DNA of 36,841 bases from Novosphingobium beihaiense (GTDB lineage Bacteria > Pseudomonadota > Alphaproteobacteria > Sphingomonadales > Sphingomonadaceae), in the NCBI RefSeq assembly GCF_022832375.1, contig NZ_JALHLG010000021.1:1-36841 (forward strand), read 5' to 3'. Position numbers and translations under genes: made by a program. Below the pieces are notes generated by a model. That model was not told where the DNA came from. It saw nothing but the letters and a program-made list of their open reading frames with translations, and searched no databases. Positions 18,414 to 26,800 of this stretch are shown piece after piece (position 1 is the first letter of the stretch; every line of letters starts with the position of its first letter).

Positions 18414-19025
18414 ATGTCATGGGACGCTGCCGCGCGAACCGGGCAAGTGACGGGCGCCAGGGAACGCCTGCCGTTTCTGAGCGAGGATCAGCTGGATGAG
18501 CGCCACTTTGCCGCGATGGAGCAGTTGCGCGTGCTCTATGGCTATCCCGAAGGGATGCCGCTGGCGCCCTTTTTCGCCACGCTGGCGCACAGCCCGGACT
18601 TCTTTGCAGGCTACATCGATCTGGGCGTGGCGGTCTCCATGCGCAGCGCGCTGCCGCTTCGCTTGCGCGAACTGGCGATCTTGCGCACCGGCTGGCTTCA
18701 TGGCGCGCCCTATCTATGGGGCGAGCATGTGCACACGTCGCGGGGCAAAGTGCTGTCGCCGGAAGAGATCGAGCGGATCACGCAAGGTTCGCAGGCGCCG
18801 GAGTGGGATGCGCTCGACCGGGCGGTTCTTCGCGCGGCCGAGGAATTGCATGAGGACGCGATGATCGGCGATGCGGCGTGGGAGGTGCTTGCACAGCATC
18901 TGGACGCGCGGCAATTGCTCGAACTGCCGATCCTTGCCGGCCATTATGTGATGACCGCGTTCGTGCAGAACTCGCTGCGCACCCGGCTTACGGAGAACAA
19001 CCCGGCGGGGCTGGCGGCGCGTTGA
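18414..19025 (+). CDS. Carboxymuconolactone decarboxylase-family protein
   Basis: The 203-residue all-helical protein carries the family core ALPLRLRELAILRTGWLHG followed by YLWGEHVH, equivalent to the R-E-L...Y-E/W-x-H signature of AhpD/CMD-like proteins. The CxxC pair used by AhpD peroxidase partners is absent, so it is probably not a thiol reductase. Members range from protocatechuate-pathway decarboxylases to uncharacterised proteins often found with aromatic or steroid catabolism; nothing nearby supports a pathway. ATG 18414 is chosen over 18339 because GGGAGAGAGGG lies just upstream. It ends 13 bp before the convergent mtgA. Confidence 0.8.
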   Translation: MSWDAAARTGQVTGARERLPFLSEDQLDERHFAAMEQLRVLYGYPEGMPLAPFFATLAHSPDFFAGYIDLGVAVSMRSALPLRLRELAILRTGWLHGAPYLWGEHVHTSRGKVLSPEEIERITQGSQAPEWDALDRAVLRAAEELHEDAMIGDAAWEVLAQHLDARQLLELPILAGHYVMTAFVQNSLRTRLTENNPAGLAAR

Positions 19026-19038
19026 GCAGTGAAGCCCT

Positions 19039-19704
19039 CTATTCGTAAACGCAGGCGTCGTAGCCGTCGCGCTTCACGGTGCCGAGGCGGGCTGCAATGG
19101 TGTTGCCGTAGCGGCGGGTGAAGCCGGTGGGATTCTTGACGCTGCGGGTCTTGGGGCTGGGCAGGGCGGCGGCCATGCGGGCGGCCTCCAGCGGGGTGAG
19201 CTTCGCGGCGGACTTGCCGAAATAGCGCTGTGCGCCCGCTTCCACGCCATAGGTGCCAATGCCGGTCTCGGCGACGTTGAGATAGACTTCCATGATCCGG
19301 CGCTTGCCCCACAGGTTCTCAATCAGGAACGTGAACCAGACTTCCAGCCCCTTGCGCAGGTAACGGCTCCAGCCTTCGCCTTGCCACAGGAACACGTTCT
19401 TGGCCGTCTGCTGGCTGATCGTGGAGCCGCCGCGCAGGCGCCCGCCTTCGGCATTGCGTTCCATCGCCTTTTCGATGGCTTCTTTGTCGAAGCCGTTGTG
19501 GCTGCAGAACTTGCTGTCTTCGGCCGCGATTGCTGCGGCGACCATGTTGCGGTCGATCCGGCTCAGCGGTTCCCAGTCCTTGGTCACGCCATTGCCATCG
19601 GCGAGCATGGTCACCGTCACTGGCGGGGGCACGAAGCGGTAGAGCACCGTCAGCCCCACGCTGATGACAAGAAACCAGACGATGATCCTGGCGAGAAAAC
19701 GCAT
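19039..19704 (-). CDS. mtgA: Monofunctional peptidoglycan glycosyltransferase
   Basis: The 221-residue inner-membrane enzyme polymerises lipid II into glycan strands (GT51 family). An N-terminal anchor (about residues 7-24) precedes the transferase domain. The catalytic glutamate is E62 in AAEDSKFCSHNGFD; other family motifs are RGGSTISQQTAKNVFLW, KGLEVWFTFLIE, and KRRIMEVYLNVAE followed by GVEAGAQRYFGK. There is no transpeptidase domain, so it is not a class A penicillin-binding protein. The length matches MtgA of other proteobacteria. It lies 80 bp after the diguanylate cyclase gene in the same direction, with no evident terminator between. Confidence 0.96.
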   Translation of the reverse strand: MRFLARIIVWFLVISVGLTVLYRFVPPPVTVTMLADGNGVTKDWEPLSRIDRNMVAAAIAAEDSKFCSHNGFDKEAIEKAMERNAEGGRLRGGSTISQQTAKNVFLWQGEGWSRYLRKGLEVWFTFLIENLWGKRRIMEVYLNVAETGIGTYGVEAGAQRYFGKSAAKLTPLEAARMAAALPSPKTRSVKNPTGFTRRYGNTIAARLGTVKRDGYDACVYE

Positions 19705-19784
19705 GTCTTGATGGGGTGTCCGAGTGTTGGCGCTGCCCGGTCTCTAGAGCCTGTTGCCGCCGCCTGGCAATGGCGCGGGGCCGC

Positions 19785-21542
19785 CTATTGCAGCGTATTG
19801 ACCTGTATGCCGTCCACGATCCGGGGATCGTGACTGGGCTGCTGGAACATCACGCGGTTGCGGCCCAGGTGCTTGGCCCGGTAGAGCGCTTCGTCCGCAA
19901 GCCGGTAGAGTTCGCGAAAATGGCTGTCCGGCCCGGCCTCGGCAATGCCGACGCTGACCGTCACGGTGTCCGCACCGATGGCTTCGCTGTGATCGCACGC
20001 GGCAATGCCCAGGCGCACGCTTTCGGCAAACTGTTCCAGCGCGAAACCGGTCATGCCGCCGGTCATCAGCGCGAACTCCTCGCCGCCAAGGCGCGCAACC
20101 TTGCACATCGGTCCTTCCCACCGCTCGATGCGGTGCGCGATAGTGGCCAGCACCATGTCGCCCGCGTCATGGCCGTGCGTGTCATTGATGCGCTTGAACA
20201 TGTCGACGTCGAGCAGCAGCAGCGCGGCGGGGCTTTCCCCCGATTGCGCCAGTTCCAGCATCGGCGCCACGGCCTCGACGAAGCCGCGGCGGTTGCGCAG
20301 GCCGGTCAGCGGATCGCGGCGGGCCAGTTCGTGCGCCTGCGCCGCGGCCTGGCGGGCGCGATCGTGCTCAATGCGCAAATAGGCGTGGGTCTTCGACGCG
20401 GCCACGGCCAGCCAGATCGTCTGCCACGCCGCCGCGAGCAGGATCAATAACTGCGAGCCGCCGCCCCAGAAGATCGTCCGGGTATCGAAGAACTCCACAC
20501 CGCCCAGCGTCAGGATCGGAATCGACCAGGCACCGGAGAATGTCCGGGCCTCGATGCTGCCGCGCCGCCACGCCCAACCGAGGCTCAAGGCTACGCTGGC
20601 AAGCAGCGTCAGGATCGCAACACCCAGCGCCAGGGCCGCCGCATCGATCGCGCCGGAGCGCATCAGGGCGAGCGGGATGCCCAGGAAACTGATGAAGACC
20701 GCCAGGCCCAGCGTAAACCAGCGGAGGGGGCGCGGCAGTTCGGGGCCGTCAAGGGCAGTGATCGCGCTGAACGAGGCGAACGTCACGGCAAGGCAGGACA
20801 GGGCCGTGCAGAACTGCGAAGAGAACGTGCCGGCCATTTCGGGCACGACCAGCAGCCCCAGTTGCGACCAGACTATGCCCCACAGGAGAACGCTTCCGGC
20901 CCAGCCCGCCTGCCATACCGGGAATTGCCGCCGCAGCGTCACGGCGAGCGAGGTATTGTAGACGGTGCCGAGCAGCAGCAGCGTCAGCGCGGCGGTGACG
21001 CAGATCGAAAGCGCGGTGGCCTGCAGGTTCGCTTCGCCGCGGCTGAGCATGCGCATGCGCAGCAGGTGGACGCTCGCCAGCCGGTCGAAACGGGCGGTGA
21101 CGAAGCGGACCGGAGCTTCGCGGACAGGGGCTTCGAATGCAATCTGGCCGCCGGTGCGCCAATGCGTTCCGAAATCTCCGCTGCGAACATGCTGGTAGGT
21201 GGTGTGGCCGTCGGCATAGGTGAAGGCCACTTCGAGCCGGTCGAACCGCGAGGAGTGCACTTTCAGCACCAGATCGTTCGGATCGACGCCCCGGTAGTTT
21301 CGAAGATCGGCGCGGAGCCAGAGGCTGCCGTACTGGTAGCCCTGCGGATCACCCTTGCAGGTGAAGCGCGGCGGGACGGCGCGGGGCTCTTTGACGGTTT
21401 CCGACGTGGAGTGACACAGCGCAGGCGGATTCAGGATGTCTTCGGCCGCCGCAATACCCGAAACGCCGTTCCAGAACAGGAAGACGGCAAATACGGACAA
21501 GGCTCTCAGCAGAACGGTCCGGACGGTCGAGCGGGCATCCAT
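19785..21542 (-). CDS. Membrane diguanylate cyclase with 7TMR-DISM-type sensor
   Basis: This 585-residue protein synthesises c-di-GMP from two GTP. A signal peptide (about 1-33) leads into a periplasmic jelly-roll-like domain (about 40-170; SLWLRADLRNYRG, VRFVTARFDRLASVHLLRMR) and a block of about seven membrane segments (about 175-390), the 7TMR-DISM layout that senses extracellular ligands. The GGDEF domain (about 415-565) has RDPLTGLRNRRGFVEA, LLLDVDMFKRINDTHGHDAGD and the active GGEEF at 486-490. The inhibitory RxxD site normally five residues before it is absent (PMCK instead), so product inhibition is probably lost or weak. It lies downstream of rpoH but behind a terminator. No EAL or HD-GYP partner is in the window. 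Confidence 0.92.
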   Translation of the reverse strand: MDARSTVRTVLLRALSVFAVFLFWNGVSGIAAAEDILNPPALCHSTSETVKEPRAVPPRFTCKGDPQGYQYGSLWLRADLRNYRGVDPNDLVLKVHSSRFDRLEVAFTYADGHTTYQHVRSGDFGTHWRTGGQIAFEAPVREAPVRFVTARFDRLASVHLLRMRMLSRGEANLQATALSICVTAALTLLLLGTVYNTSLAVTLRRQFPVWQAGWAGSVLLWGIVWSQLGLLVVPEMAGTFSSQFCTALSCLAVTFASFSAITALDGPELPRPLRWFTLGLAVFISFLGIPLALMRSGAIDAAALALGVAILTLLASVALSLGWAWRRGSIEARTFSGAWSIPILTLGGVEFFDTRTIFWGGGSQLLILLAAAWQTIWLAVAASKTHAYLRIEHDRARQAAAQAHELARRDPLTGLRNRRGFVEAVAPMLELAQSGESPAALLLLDVDMFKRINDTHGHDAGDMVLATIAHRIERWEGPMCKVARLGGEEFALMTGGMTGFALEQFAESVRLGIAACDHSEAIGADTVTVSVGIAEAGPDSHFRELYRLADEALYRAKHLGRNRVMFQQPSHDPRIVDGIQVNTLQ

Positions 21543-21624
21543 GGCGTTGCAGCAGATGGCATACTATGACTTACAATTAATTAACTAAAATCGGATTTCC
21601 CCAGATTTCTGGTATTTGCATGTC

Positions 21625-21662
21625 AAAAAAGAAAACCGGGCGCCCATGGGAGCGCCCGGTTT
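21625..21662 (-). terminator. Rho-independent terminator after rpoH
   Basis: On the minus strand the arms at 21662-21652 and 21643-21633 (AAACCGGGCGC) pair over 11 bp around an 8-base loop. TTCTTTTTTG follows. It separates rpoH from the downstream cyclase gene. Confidence 0.9.
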
Positions 21663-21687
21663 CTGTGCTGTCCGTGCTGACGGGAAG

Positions 21688-22593
21688 TCAGCCTGCGGGA
21701 ACGAGCTTCTTGTCACCGGCGATGCGGTTCATCGCCTTTTGCAGCTTTTCGAAAGCGCGCACTTCGATCTGGCGCACGCGTTCACGGCTGACGTGGTAGA
21801 CTTGGCTCAATTCCTCAAGCGTCTTGGGATCGTCGGTCAGGCGGCGTTCGGTGAGGATGTCGCGCTCACGGTCGTTGAGGGCGTCCATTGCCTCCACCAG
21901 CATGTCGTGGCGGACGGTTTTTTCCTCGGCCTCGGCCACGATTTCGTCCTGCAGCGGACCATCGTCCTGCAGGATGTCCATCCACTGGCCTTCGCCTTCC
22001 TCACGCAACGAGACGTTCAGCGAGGCATCGCCGCCCATCATCATGCGCCGGTTCATGTTGACGACTTCGGTTTCCGATACGCCCAGCGTGGTCGCGATCT
22101 TGGCGACGTCTTCCGGGTGCAGGTCGGTATCCTCGTAGGCGTCGAGGTTCTTCTTCATGCGGCGCAGGTTGAAGAACAGCTTCTTCTGCGCGGCGGTGGT
22201 GCCCATCTTAACGAGGCTCCACGAGCGCAGGATGTACTCCTGGATCGAGGCCTTGATCCACCACATCGCATATGTCGCCAGGCGGAAGCCGCGATCGGCT
22301 TCGAATTTCTTCACGCCCTGCATCAGGCCGATATTGCCTTCGGAAATGAGTTCCGAGACGGGCAGGCCGTAGCCGCGGTAGCCCATCGCGATTTTCGCGA
22401 CGAGACGCAGGTGGCTGGTTACGAGCTGTGCGGCAGCCTCGGGATCCTCATGTTCCTGATAGCGCTTGGCGAGCATGTATTCCTGCTCTGGCTTCAGTAC
22501 CGGGAACTTGCGAATCTCGGAGAGGTAGCGGTTGAGGCTCTGCTCACCGCCCAATGCAGGCACCGCGGGGAGGTTGCGTTGCTTGGTGCTCAC
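21688..22593 (-). CDS. rpoH: RNA polymerase heat-shock sigma factor RpoH
   Basis: The 301-residue sigma-32 directs RNA polymerase to heat-shock promoters. Region 2 contains AMGYRGYGLPVSELISEGNI and FRLATYAMWWIKASIQEYIL; the RpoH-specific box QKKLFFNLRRMKKNL at about 130-145 separates it from RpoD; region 4 ends with TLEELSQVYHVSRERVRQIE. The length matches the family (about 280-300). It lies 98 bp after rluD on the same strand, and an extended -10-like TGCTATCAT sits at 22678-22670 with no good -35, so its own promoter is likely but not fixed. Likely targets in this window include clpP and clpX. An alphaproteobacterium may have a second RpoH elsewhere. Confidence 0.96.
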   Translation of the reverse strand: MSTKQRNLPAVPALGGEQSLNRYLSEIRKFPVLKPEQEYMLAKRYQEHEDPEAAAQLVTSHLRLVAKIAMGYRGYGLPVSELISEGNIGLMQGVKKFEADRGFRLATYAMWWIKASIQEYILRSWSLVKMGTTAAQKKLFFNLRRMKKNLDAYEDTDLHPEDVAKIATTLGVSETEVVNMNRRMMMGGDASLNVSLREEGEGQWMDILQDDGPLQDEIVAEAEEKTVRHDMLVEAMDALNDRERDILTERRLTDDPKTLEELSQVYHVSRERVRQIEVRAFEKLQKAMNRIAGDKKLVPAG

Positions 22594-22691
22594 TATCTTT
22601 TCCGTCCTTTCTGGGTCGGCCGGCGGTCAAAGACCCTTGCTAGGCATCTTAGCTTGCGGCCACCTTTCCATGATAGCACATAAAACCGATT

Positions 22692-23636
22692 TCAGTGTTG
22701 CAATTCGTCGATCAGAGTCCGCATGTCGTCGGGCAGGGGGCTGACGAAATGAACCTTCTCTCCCTTAACGGGATGGATGAAGCCGAGTTCCGCGGCGTGA
22801 AGCGCCTGGCGAAAAAAATTAAGCCTCTGAAGAACTGGGCGAATCGCTGAAGGTGTACGTCCATAGACTGGGTCCCCTAATAGCGCATGGCCGATTGACG
22901 ACATGTGAACGCGCACCTGATGCGTGCGTCCGGTCTCCAGGCGGCATTCGACAAGGGTGGCACCTTTCAGCAATTCCAGGGTCCGGTAATGCGTCACTGC
23001 GTGCTTGCCCCTGCCGTCCTCGACCAGCGCCATCTTCTTACGGTTGGTATTCGAACGGGCGATCGATCCGGTTACAGTGCCAGCTGCGGGAACAGGACAT
23101 CCGCCCACTACGGCGTTGTAGGCACGCTCAATCGAGTGATCGGCGAACTGGACGGCGAGGCCTTCGTGCGCGCGGTCGGTCTTGGCCACGACCAGCAGGC
23201 CCGAGGTGTCCTTGTCGATACGGTGGACGATGCCGGGCCGCGCGACGCCGCCGATTCCCGAAAGCTGGCCCCGGCAGTGGTGCAGCAGCGCGTTCACCAG
23301 CGTGCCGTCCGGGTTCCCGGCGGCGGGATGGACGACAAGCCCGGCGGGCTTGTCGATCACGATGAGATTTTCGTCCTCGAACACGACGTTGAGGGGAATA
23401 TCCTGCGCAACGGCTTCCGCGGGCGCCGCTTCCGGAACGGTGATCGCAAACGGGGTGCCCGCATCGGCTTTGCGCGAGGCTTGCGAGACGGGTTTCCCGG
23501 CCAGCGTGACGCGGCCTTCGCCCATCAGCGCCTTCACGCGTTCGCGCGAAAGACCGCTCGCATCGGCCAGTGCCTTGTCGAGCCGCCCTCCATCTGCGCC
23601 GATCTGTCCATGGATGATATTTTCGTGCGCCCTCAT
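22692..23636 (-). CDS. rluD: Large-subunit rRNA pseudouridine synthase RluD-type
   Basis: The 314-residue enzyme converts uridine to pseudouridine in helix 69 of 23S rRNA. An S4 RNA-binding domain spans about residues 17-62 (RLDKALADASGLSRERVKALMGEG). The catalytic domain has the motif GIVHRIDKDTSGLLVVAK with catalytic D141 and the C-terminal RTHQVRVHMSSIGHALLGDP. RluA, RluC and RluD share these motifs; RluD is preferred because of the S4 domain and the order of neighbours (JAMM gene, rpoH). The longer frame starting at 23864 would overlap the divergent gene heavily, so ATG 23636 is used. It starts only 19 bp from the divergent JAMM gene and has no clear Shine-Dalgarno. Confidence 0.9.
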   Translation of the reverse strand: MRAHENIIHGQIGADGGRLDKALADASGLSRERVKALMGEGRVTLAGKPVSQASRKADAGTPFAITVPEAAPAEAVAQDIPLNVVFEDENLIVIDKPAGLVVHPAAGNPDGTLVNALLHHCRGQLSGIGGVARPGIVHRIDKDTSGLLVVAKTDRAHEGLAVQFADHSIERAYNAVVGGCPVPAAGTVTGSIARSNTNRKKMALVEDGRGKHAVTHYRTLELLKGATLVECRLETGRTHQVRVHMSSIGHALLGDPVYGRTPSAIRPVLQRLNFFRQALHAAELGFIHPVKGEKVHFVSPLPDDMRTLIDELQH

Positions 23637-23655
23637 CGCGGCTAGGATTTGGGGA

Positions 23656-24084
23656 ATGGATATCGAAGTGACAAGTGGCGTTCTGGTAACACTGCAGGCC
23701 GAAGCGGACCGTGCCGCGCCGGAAGAATGCTGCGGGCTGCTTCTGGGGCGCGGCGAACCGGGCAGGGAAGGGCGGATCGCCCAAGCCGTGCCTGCCGCCA
23801 ATGTCTCTGACGAACCGTCTCTGCGCTTCGAAATCGATCCCGCCGCCCTCCTGTCCGCACACAAGGCGGCCAGGGCGGGTGGTCCGCAGGTTCTGGGATA
23901 CTATCACTCGCATCCCGTGGGGCATCCGGTACCTTCTGCCACCGATTGCGAACATTCCACTGGCGATTTGCGCATCTGGGCGATCATCGCGGGCGGACGT
24001 GTTGCTTTCTGGCGCGATAGCGGGAATGGTTTCCGGGAATTGACCTTCCGCATGGTTGGAGAGGACCATGCGGAGCAAAGCTGA
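23656..24084 (+). CDS. Stand-alone JAMM/MPN+ metallopeptidase
   Basis: The 142-residue protein is a Mov34/MPN/PAD-1 (M67) zinc peptidase. All catalytic residues are present: the glutamate E24 in APEECCGLLLGRG, the histidines H84 and H86 of YYHSHP, then S94 and D97 in VPSATDCEH, exactly HxH-x7-S-x2-D. In bacteria such stand-alone forms cut C-terminal tails from ubiquitin-like sulfur carriers or have unknown peptide or isopeptide substrates; no ThiS or MoaD gene is here. ATG 23656 follows GGGGA. It is the first gene of a run with chpT (41 bp gap) and an amidase (35 bp gap), and diverges from rluD with a 19-bp gap. Its role in this unit is not known. Confidence 0.9.
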   Translation: MDIEVTSGVLVTLQAEADRAAPEECCGLLLGRGEPGREGRIAQAVPAANVSDEPSLRFEIDPAALLSAHKAARAGGPQVLGYYHSHPVGHPVPSATDCEHSTGDLRIWAIIAGGRVAFWRDSGNGFRELTFRMVGEDHAEQS

Positions 24085-24125
24085 TACCGGCTCTGGCAGC
24101 CGAGAGAATGGAAAGCGCTTTATAC

Positions 24126-24767
24126 ATGACCACGAGCTCGCTCGAACTTGCCAGCCTGCTGTGTTCGCGTCTCTGCCACGACATGCTCAGCCCTGTGGGG
24201 GCCTTGTCGAACGGGCTGGAGCTGCTGGCGGACGAGAAAGATCCCGAGATGCGCCAGCGCTGTTTCGAACTGCTCGATCAGAGCGCGCGCATTTCCACGG
24301 ACAAGCTGAAATTCTTCCGTCTGGCGTTCGGCGCAGCGGGCGGCTTCGGCGAGATGGTGCCGGTGAGCGAGGCGAAGGTGCTGGTGGACGGGCTGGTGGC
24401 GAATAACGCCCGGATCGTGCTCAACTGGGCCCTGTCGAGCGATTCGCTGCCCAAGCCTGCGATCAAGGTTCTGCTCAATTTCGCCCTGTTCGGCATGGAG
24501 GCGCTGCCCCGCGGCGGAACGCTGGATATCGCGGCGGAGTTCCGCGATGAAACCAGCGAGATCGTCGTGCGCGCCGCGGGGCAGCGTATTGCGTTCGACC
24601 GGGATATCGGCCGGGCGCTCGAAGGAACGCTGCCCGAGGGCGAGCTTTCCAGCCGGACCGCGCCCGCGGCGATGATTCACAAGCTTGCCAGTGAGCAGGA
24701 GGGCAAGCTGCAATATGTCCTTGCGGAAGACGCGCTGGTACTGGGCGCGGTTCTGCCGGGAGCCTGA
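24126..24767 (+). CDS. chpT: Histidine phosphotransferase ChpT
   Basis: ChpT passes phosphoryl groups from the CckA receiver to CtrA and CpdR, the core of the alphaproteobacterial cell-cycle relay. The 213-residue product starts with a helical hairpin carrying the phosphorylated histidine H18 in LLCSRLCHDMLSPVGAL, followed by the degenerate ATPase-like domain (about 75-213) that lacks ATP-binding boxes. ATG 24126 gives the usual M-T-short N-terminus; an alternative ATG at 24108 adds six residues. It lies between a JAMM peptidase and a cell-wall amidase in the same direction; co-transcription is inferred from the short gaps. The match to the ChpT family is by motif and layout and is strong. 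Confidence 0.93.
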   Translation: MTTSSLELASLLCSRLCHDMLSPVGALSNGLELLADEKDPEMRQRCFELLDQSARISTDKLKFFRLAFGAAGGFGEMVPVSEAKVLVDGLVANNARIVLNWALSSDSLPKPAIKVLLNFALFGMEALPRGGTLDIAAEFRDETSEIVVRAAGQRIAFDRDIGRALEGTLPEGELSSRTAPAAMIHKLASEQEGKLQYVLAEDALVLGAVLPGA

Positions 24768-24802
24768 GAGAAAGCGCAGGGCATGGGCGAGAGGAGGATG
24801 CG

Positions 24803-25507
24803 ATGAACCGGTGGCTGGTCAACCGCATTGTCGAATCGCCCAACTGGAACGAGCGCAAGTTGCCCGTTTCGATGGTGGTGCTGCACTACACCGGCATGAA
24901 GAGCGCCGATGAGGCACTTGCGCGCATGTGCGATCCCGCCGCCGAAGTGTCCGCACACTACATGATCGACGAGGAGGGCATCGTCACCTCGCTGGTGCCG
25001 GAGGAAAAGCGGGCCTGGCATGCGGGCCGCTCCTACTGGCGCGGAATCACCGATGTGAACTCGGCCAGCGTTGGCATCGAACTGGCTAACCCGGGCCATG
25101 AATTCGGCTATCGCCCGTTCCCCGAACCGCAGATGGACGCGCTGCTGCCGCTGCTGGCGGATATCATGGACCGGCATGACATTCCGCGCGCCAATGTCGT
25201 TGCCCATTCGGACATCGCGCCCGTGCGCAAGCAGGACCCGGGCGAATATTTCGACTGGCACCGGCTGGGCGAACTGGGCCTCGCGCTTGATATTCCGGCT
25301 GCGAAAATGAACCTGTTCTATGACAATCCCGGTGCGTTTTACCTGGCGCTGGAGCGCTTCGGCTATGACATTGCCGATGGCCGCGCCGCCGTGCGCGCGT
25401 TCCAGCGGCGCTGGCGGCCGATGATCATCGACGGCGAAATCGACGGTGAAATCGGGGGTATTCTCTTCGAATTGCTGCTGGAGCGCGACACGGGCCGCGC
25501 CCGCTAG
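24803..25507 (+). CDS. N-acetylmuramoyl-L-alanine amidase (Amidase_2/PGRP fold)
   Basis: The 234-residue protein cleaves the bond between N-acetylmuramic acid and the stem peptide. Zinc ligands are H28 (VVLHYTGM) and H135 (VAHSDIAPVRKQDPG), with D145 at the usual third-ligand position; VSAHYMIDEEG and AWHAGRSYWRG are family motifs. The C-terminal 55 residues (FYLALERFGYDIADGRAAVRAFQRRW) resemble a peptidoglycan-binding helix bundle. No signal peptide is visible, so an anhydro-muropeptide recycling role in the cytoplasm, like AmpD, is plausible; an AmiD-like function is the alternative. A GAGGAGG Shine-Dalgarno lies just before ATG 24803. rnpB follows after 34 bp. Confidence 0.92.
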   Translation: MNRWLVNRIVESPNWNERKLPVSMVVLHYTGMKSADEALARMCDPAAEVSAHYMIDEEGIVTSLVPEEKRAWHAGRSYWRGITDVNSASVGIELANPGHEFGYRPFPEPQMDALLPLLADIMDRHDIPRANVVAHSDIAPVRKQDPGEYFDWHRLGELGLALDIPAAKMNLFYDNPGAFYLALERFGYDIADGRAAVRAFQRRWRPMIIDGEIDGEIGGILFELLLERDTGRAR

Positions 25508-25541
25508 GCTTCCCTTATCCGGTTTTCGTGCTAGGGGACGC

Positions 25542-25980
25542 GGCGCCGGGGAGCCGGGCAGCCGCGTCATTCGCAAGAATGCCGAGGAAAGTCCGGGCTC
25601 CACGAAACAAGGGTGGCGGGTAACGCCCGCCGGGCGAGGGAGGTTTTCAGGCCTGCCGAAGCTCAGGGAAAGTGCCACAGAGAGTATACCGCCGATGGAG
25701 CCAAAAGCTCACAGGCAAGGGTGAAAGGGTGCGGTAAAAGCGCACCGCGCTTCCGGTAACGGCAAGCGGCATGGCAAACCCCACCCGGAGCAAGACCGAA
25801 TAGGGGCTGCTGGCTATCTTCGGATGGCGGGCCGGTTTCGGACCCAGGCAGCCCGGGTTGGTCGCTGGAGCGGCGCGGCAACGCGCCGCCAAGAGGAATG
25901 GCTGCCACCGCGGCGTAAGGTCCCTCTCTAGGGAGACCACGCCAGGCACAGAACCCGGCTTACAGGCTCCCCGGCACATT
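25542..25980 (+). ncRNA. rnpB: RNase P RNA (rnpB), type A
   Basis: The ribozyme subunit of RNase P trims 5' leaders from tRNA precursors such as the tRNA-Leu of this window. The termini pair as P1: GCCGGGGAGCC (from 25545) with GGCTCCCCGGC (25965-25975). Conserved region I, GAGGAAAGTCCGGGCTCC, is at 25584-25601, and region V, ACAGAACCCGGCTTACAG, at about 25949-25965; P3 is the hairpin CATTC-GCAA-GAATG. The total is about 435-440 nt, a normal size for this group. Exact 5' and 3' ends are set by P1 pairing and may be off by several bases. Spurious antisense ORFs overlap it. Confidence 0.95.
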
Positions 25981-26003
25981 CTCCTTCCCATCGGGAAAGG
26001 AGA
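25980..26003. terminator. Hairpin between convergent rnpB and phosphoesterase gene
   Basis: TCTCCTTCCC and GGGAAAGGAGA pair around ATC with one bulge. There is no T-run on either side, so it is a weak or processing hairpin more than a proven terminator. Confidence 0.35.
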
Positions 26004-26005
26004 TG

Positions 26006-26800
26006 TCAGGCCATCGCGCTGGCTTCTACCGGTTCGTCCTGATTGCTGGCCTGCAGGAACCAGCGTTCCGTGCCTTCAAGGCCAATCGCGGTCAGCGTGC
26101 CGTGCACGAAAGCGCCGGTATCGATCCCGATCCGGTGGGGGCACACGTCCGGCGTTTCGGTGATGGTATGGCCGTGGATGACGCAAACGCCGAAATCGCC
26201 CTTGTGGCTGAGGAACGGTTCGCGAATCCAGCGGCAGTCCCGCCCCCTCTGCTCTTCGAGAGGGGTATCGGGGTGAATGCCGGCATGGACGAACAGATAG
26301 TCGCCGATCCGGACCATCTTCTTGAAGCTGTCCAGGAAATCGACATCGTCCTGCGGGATGGCGGCGTTCATAAGCGCCTGCAGTTCCTCGAAATCGGCGG
26401 CGAATATCGCCTCGGGGCCGACACCGTAGGACTGGATCGTCTCGCGCCCTCCGAACCGCAGGAAGCCGCGCAGCGCGTCTACTTTCGTGCGGCTGGCCAG
26501 CAGCATTTCCTCGTGGTTGCCCTGAATATACTCGATGGCCCGCGTCCGCCCCCAATCGCGCGCGCGGGCGACTACGGCTGCGCTGTCCGGACCGCGATCG
26601 ACGAGGTCTCCCAGCAGGACAACGGTCGTGCGCGCGGTGCCGCGCGCCATGTCGTCCTGTTCGATCATGCGGATCAGGTTTTCGAAAAGGTCGATGCGTC
26701 CGTGGATGTCACCGATCGCGTAAACACGCTCTCCCTCGGGGACCGAACGGGGCTTCGTTGCAGGGGCACGAGCCAGAAGATTTCTGAATTTGGCAAGCAT
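26006..26800 (-). CDS. Calcineurin-like metallophosphoesterase (PPP-type phosphatase)
   Basis: The 264-residue protein has the PPP-type phosphatase motifs: GDIHG (30-34), GDLVDRG (64-70) and GNHEE (94-98), the metal-binding and catalytic core, then VHAGIHP and VIHGHTIT with the remaining histidines. The layout matches bacterial serine/threonine protein phosphatases and ApaH-like enzymes; substrate cannot be told apart. ATG 26800 is taken because the N-terminus then starts MLAKFRNLLARA, and the upstream 28 codons are unlike a conserved start; no clear Shine-Dalgarno is visible. It converges on rnpB and diverges from the TorF-like porin across 241 bp, which holds the inverted repeat GCAGCA/TGCTGC at 26942-26959. 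Confidence 0.87.
   Translation of the reverse strand: MLAKFRNLLARAPATKPRSVPEGERVYAIGDIHGRIDLFENLIRMIEQDDMARGTARTTVVLLGDLVDRGPDSAAVVARARDWGRTRAIEYIQGNHEEMLLASRTKVDALRGFLRFGGRETIQSYGVGPEAIFAADFEELQALMNAAIPQDDVDFLDSFKKMVRIGDYLFVHAGIHPDTPLEEQRGRDCRWIREPFLSHKGDFGVCVIHGHTITETPDVCPHRIGIDTGAFVHGTLTAIGLEGTERWFLQASNQDEPVEASAMA

Noticed and set aside
21543..21632. CtrA box in the AT-rich gap before the cyclase
   Set aside because: TTAATTAACTAAAA does not have the TTAA-N7-TTAA spacing.
22670..22703. Sigma-70 promoter of rpoH from TTGCAA and TATCAT
   Set aside because: The spacing is 22 bases, too long for a normal promoter; mentioned only as an extended -10-like element.
25647..25991. Antisense ORFs of 114 and 81 codons over rnpB
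   Set aside because: They lie entirely inside or opposite the RNase P RNA, a well-known source of spurious protein calls.
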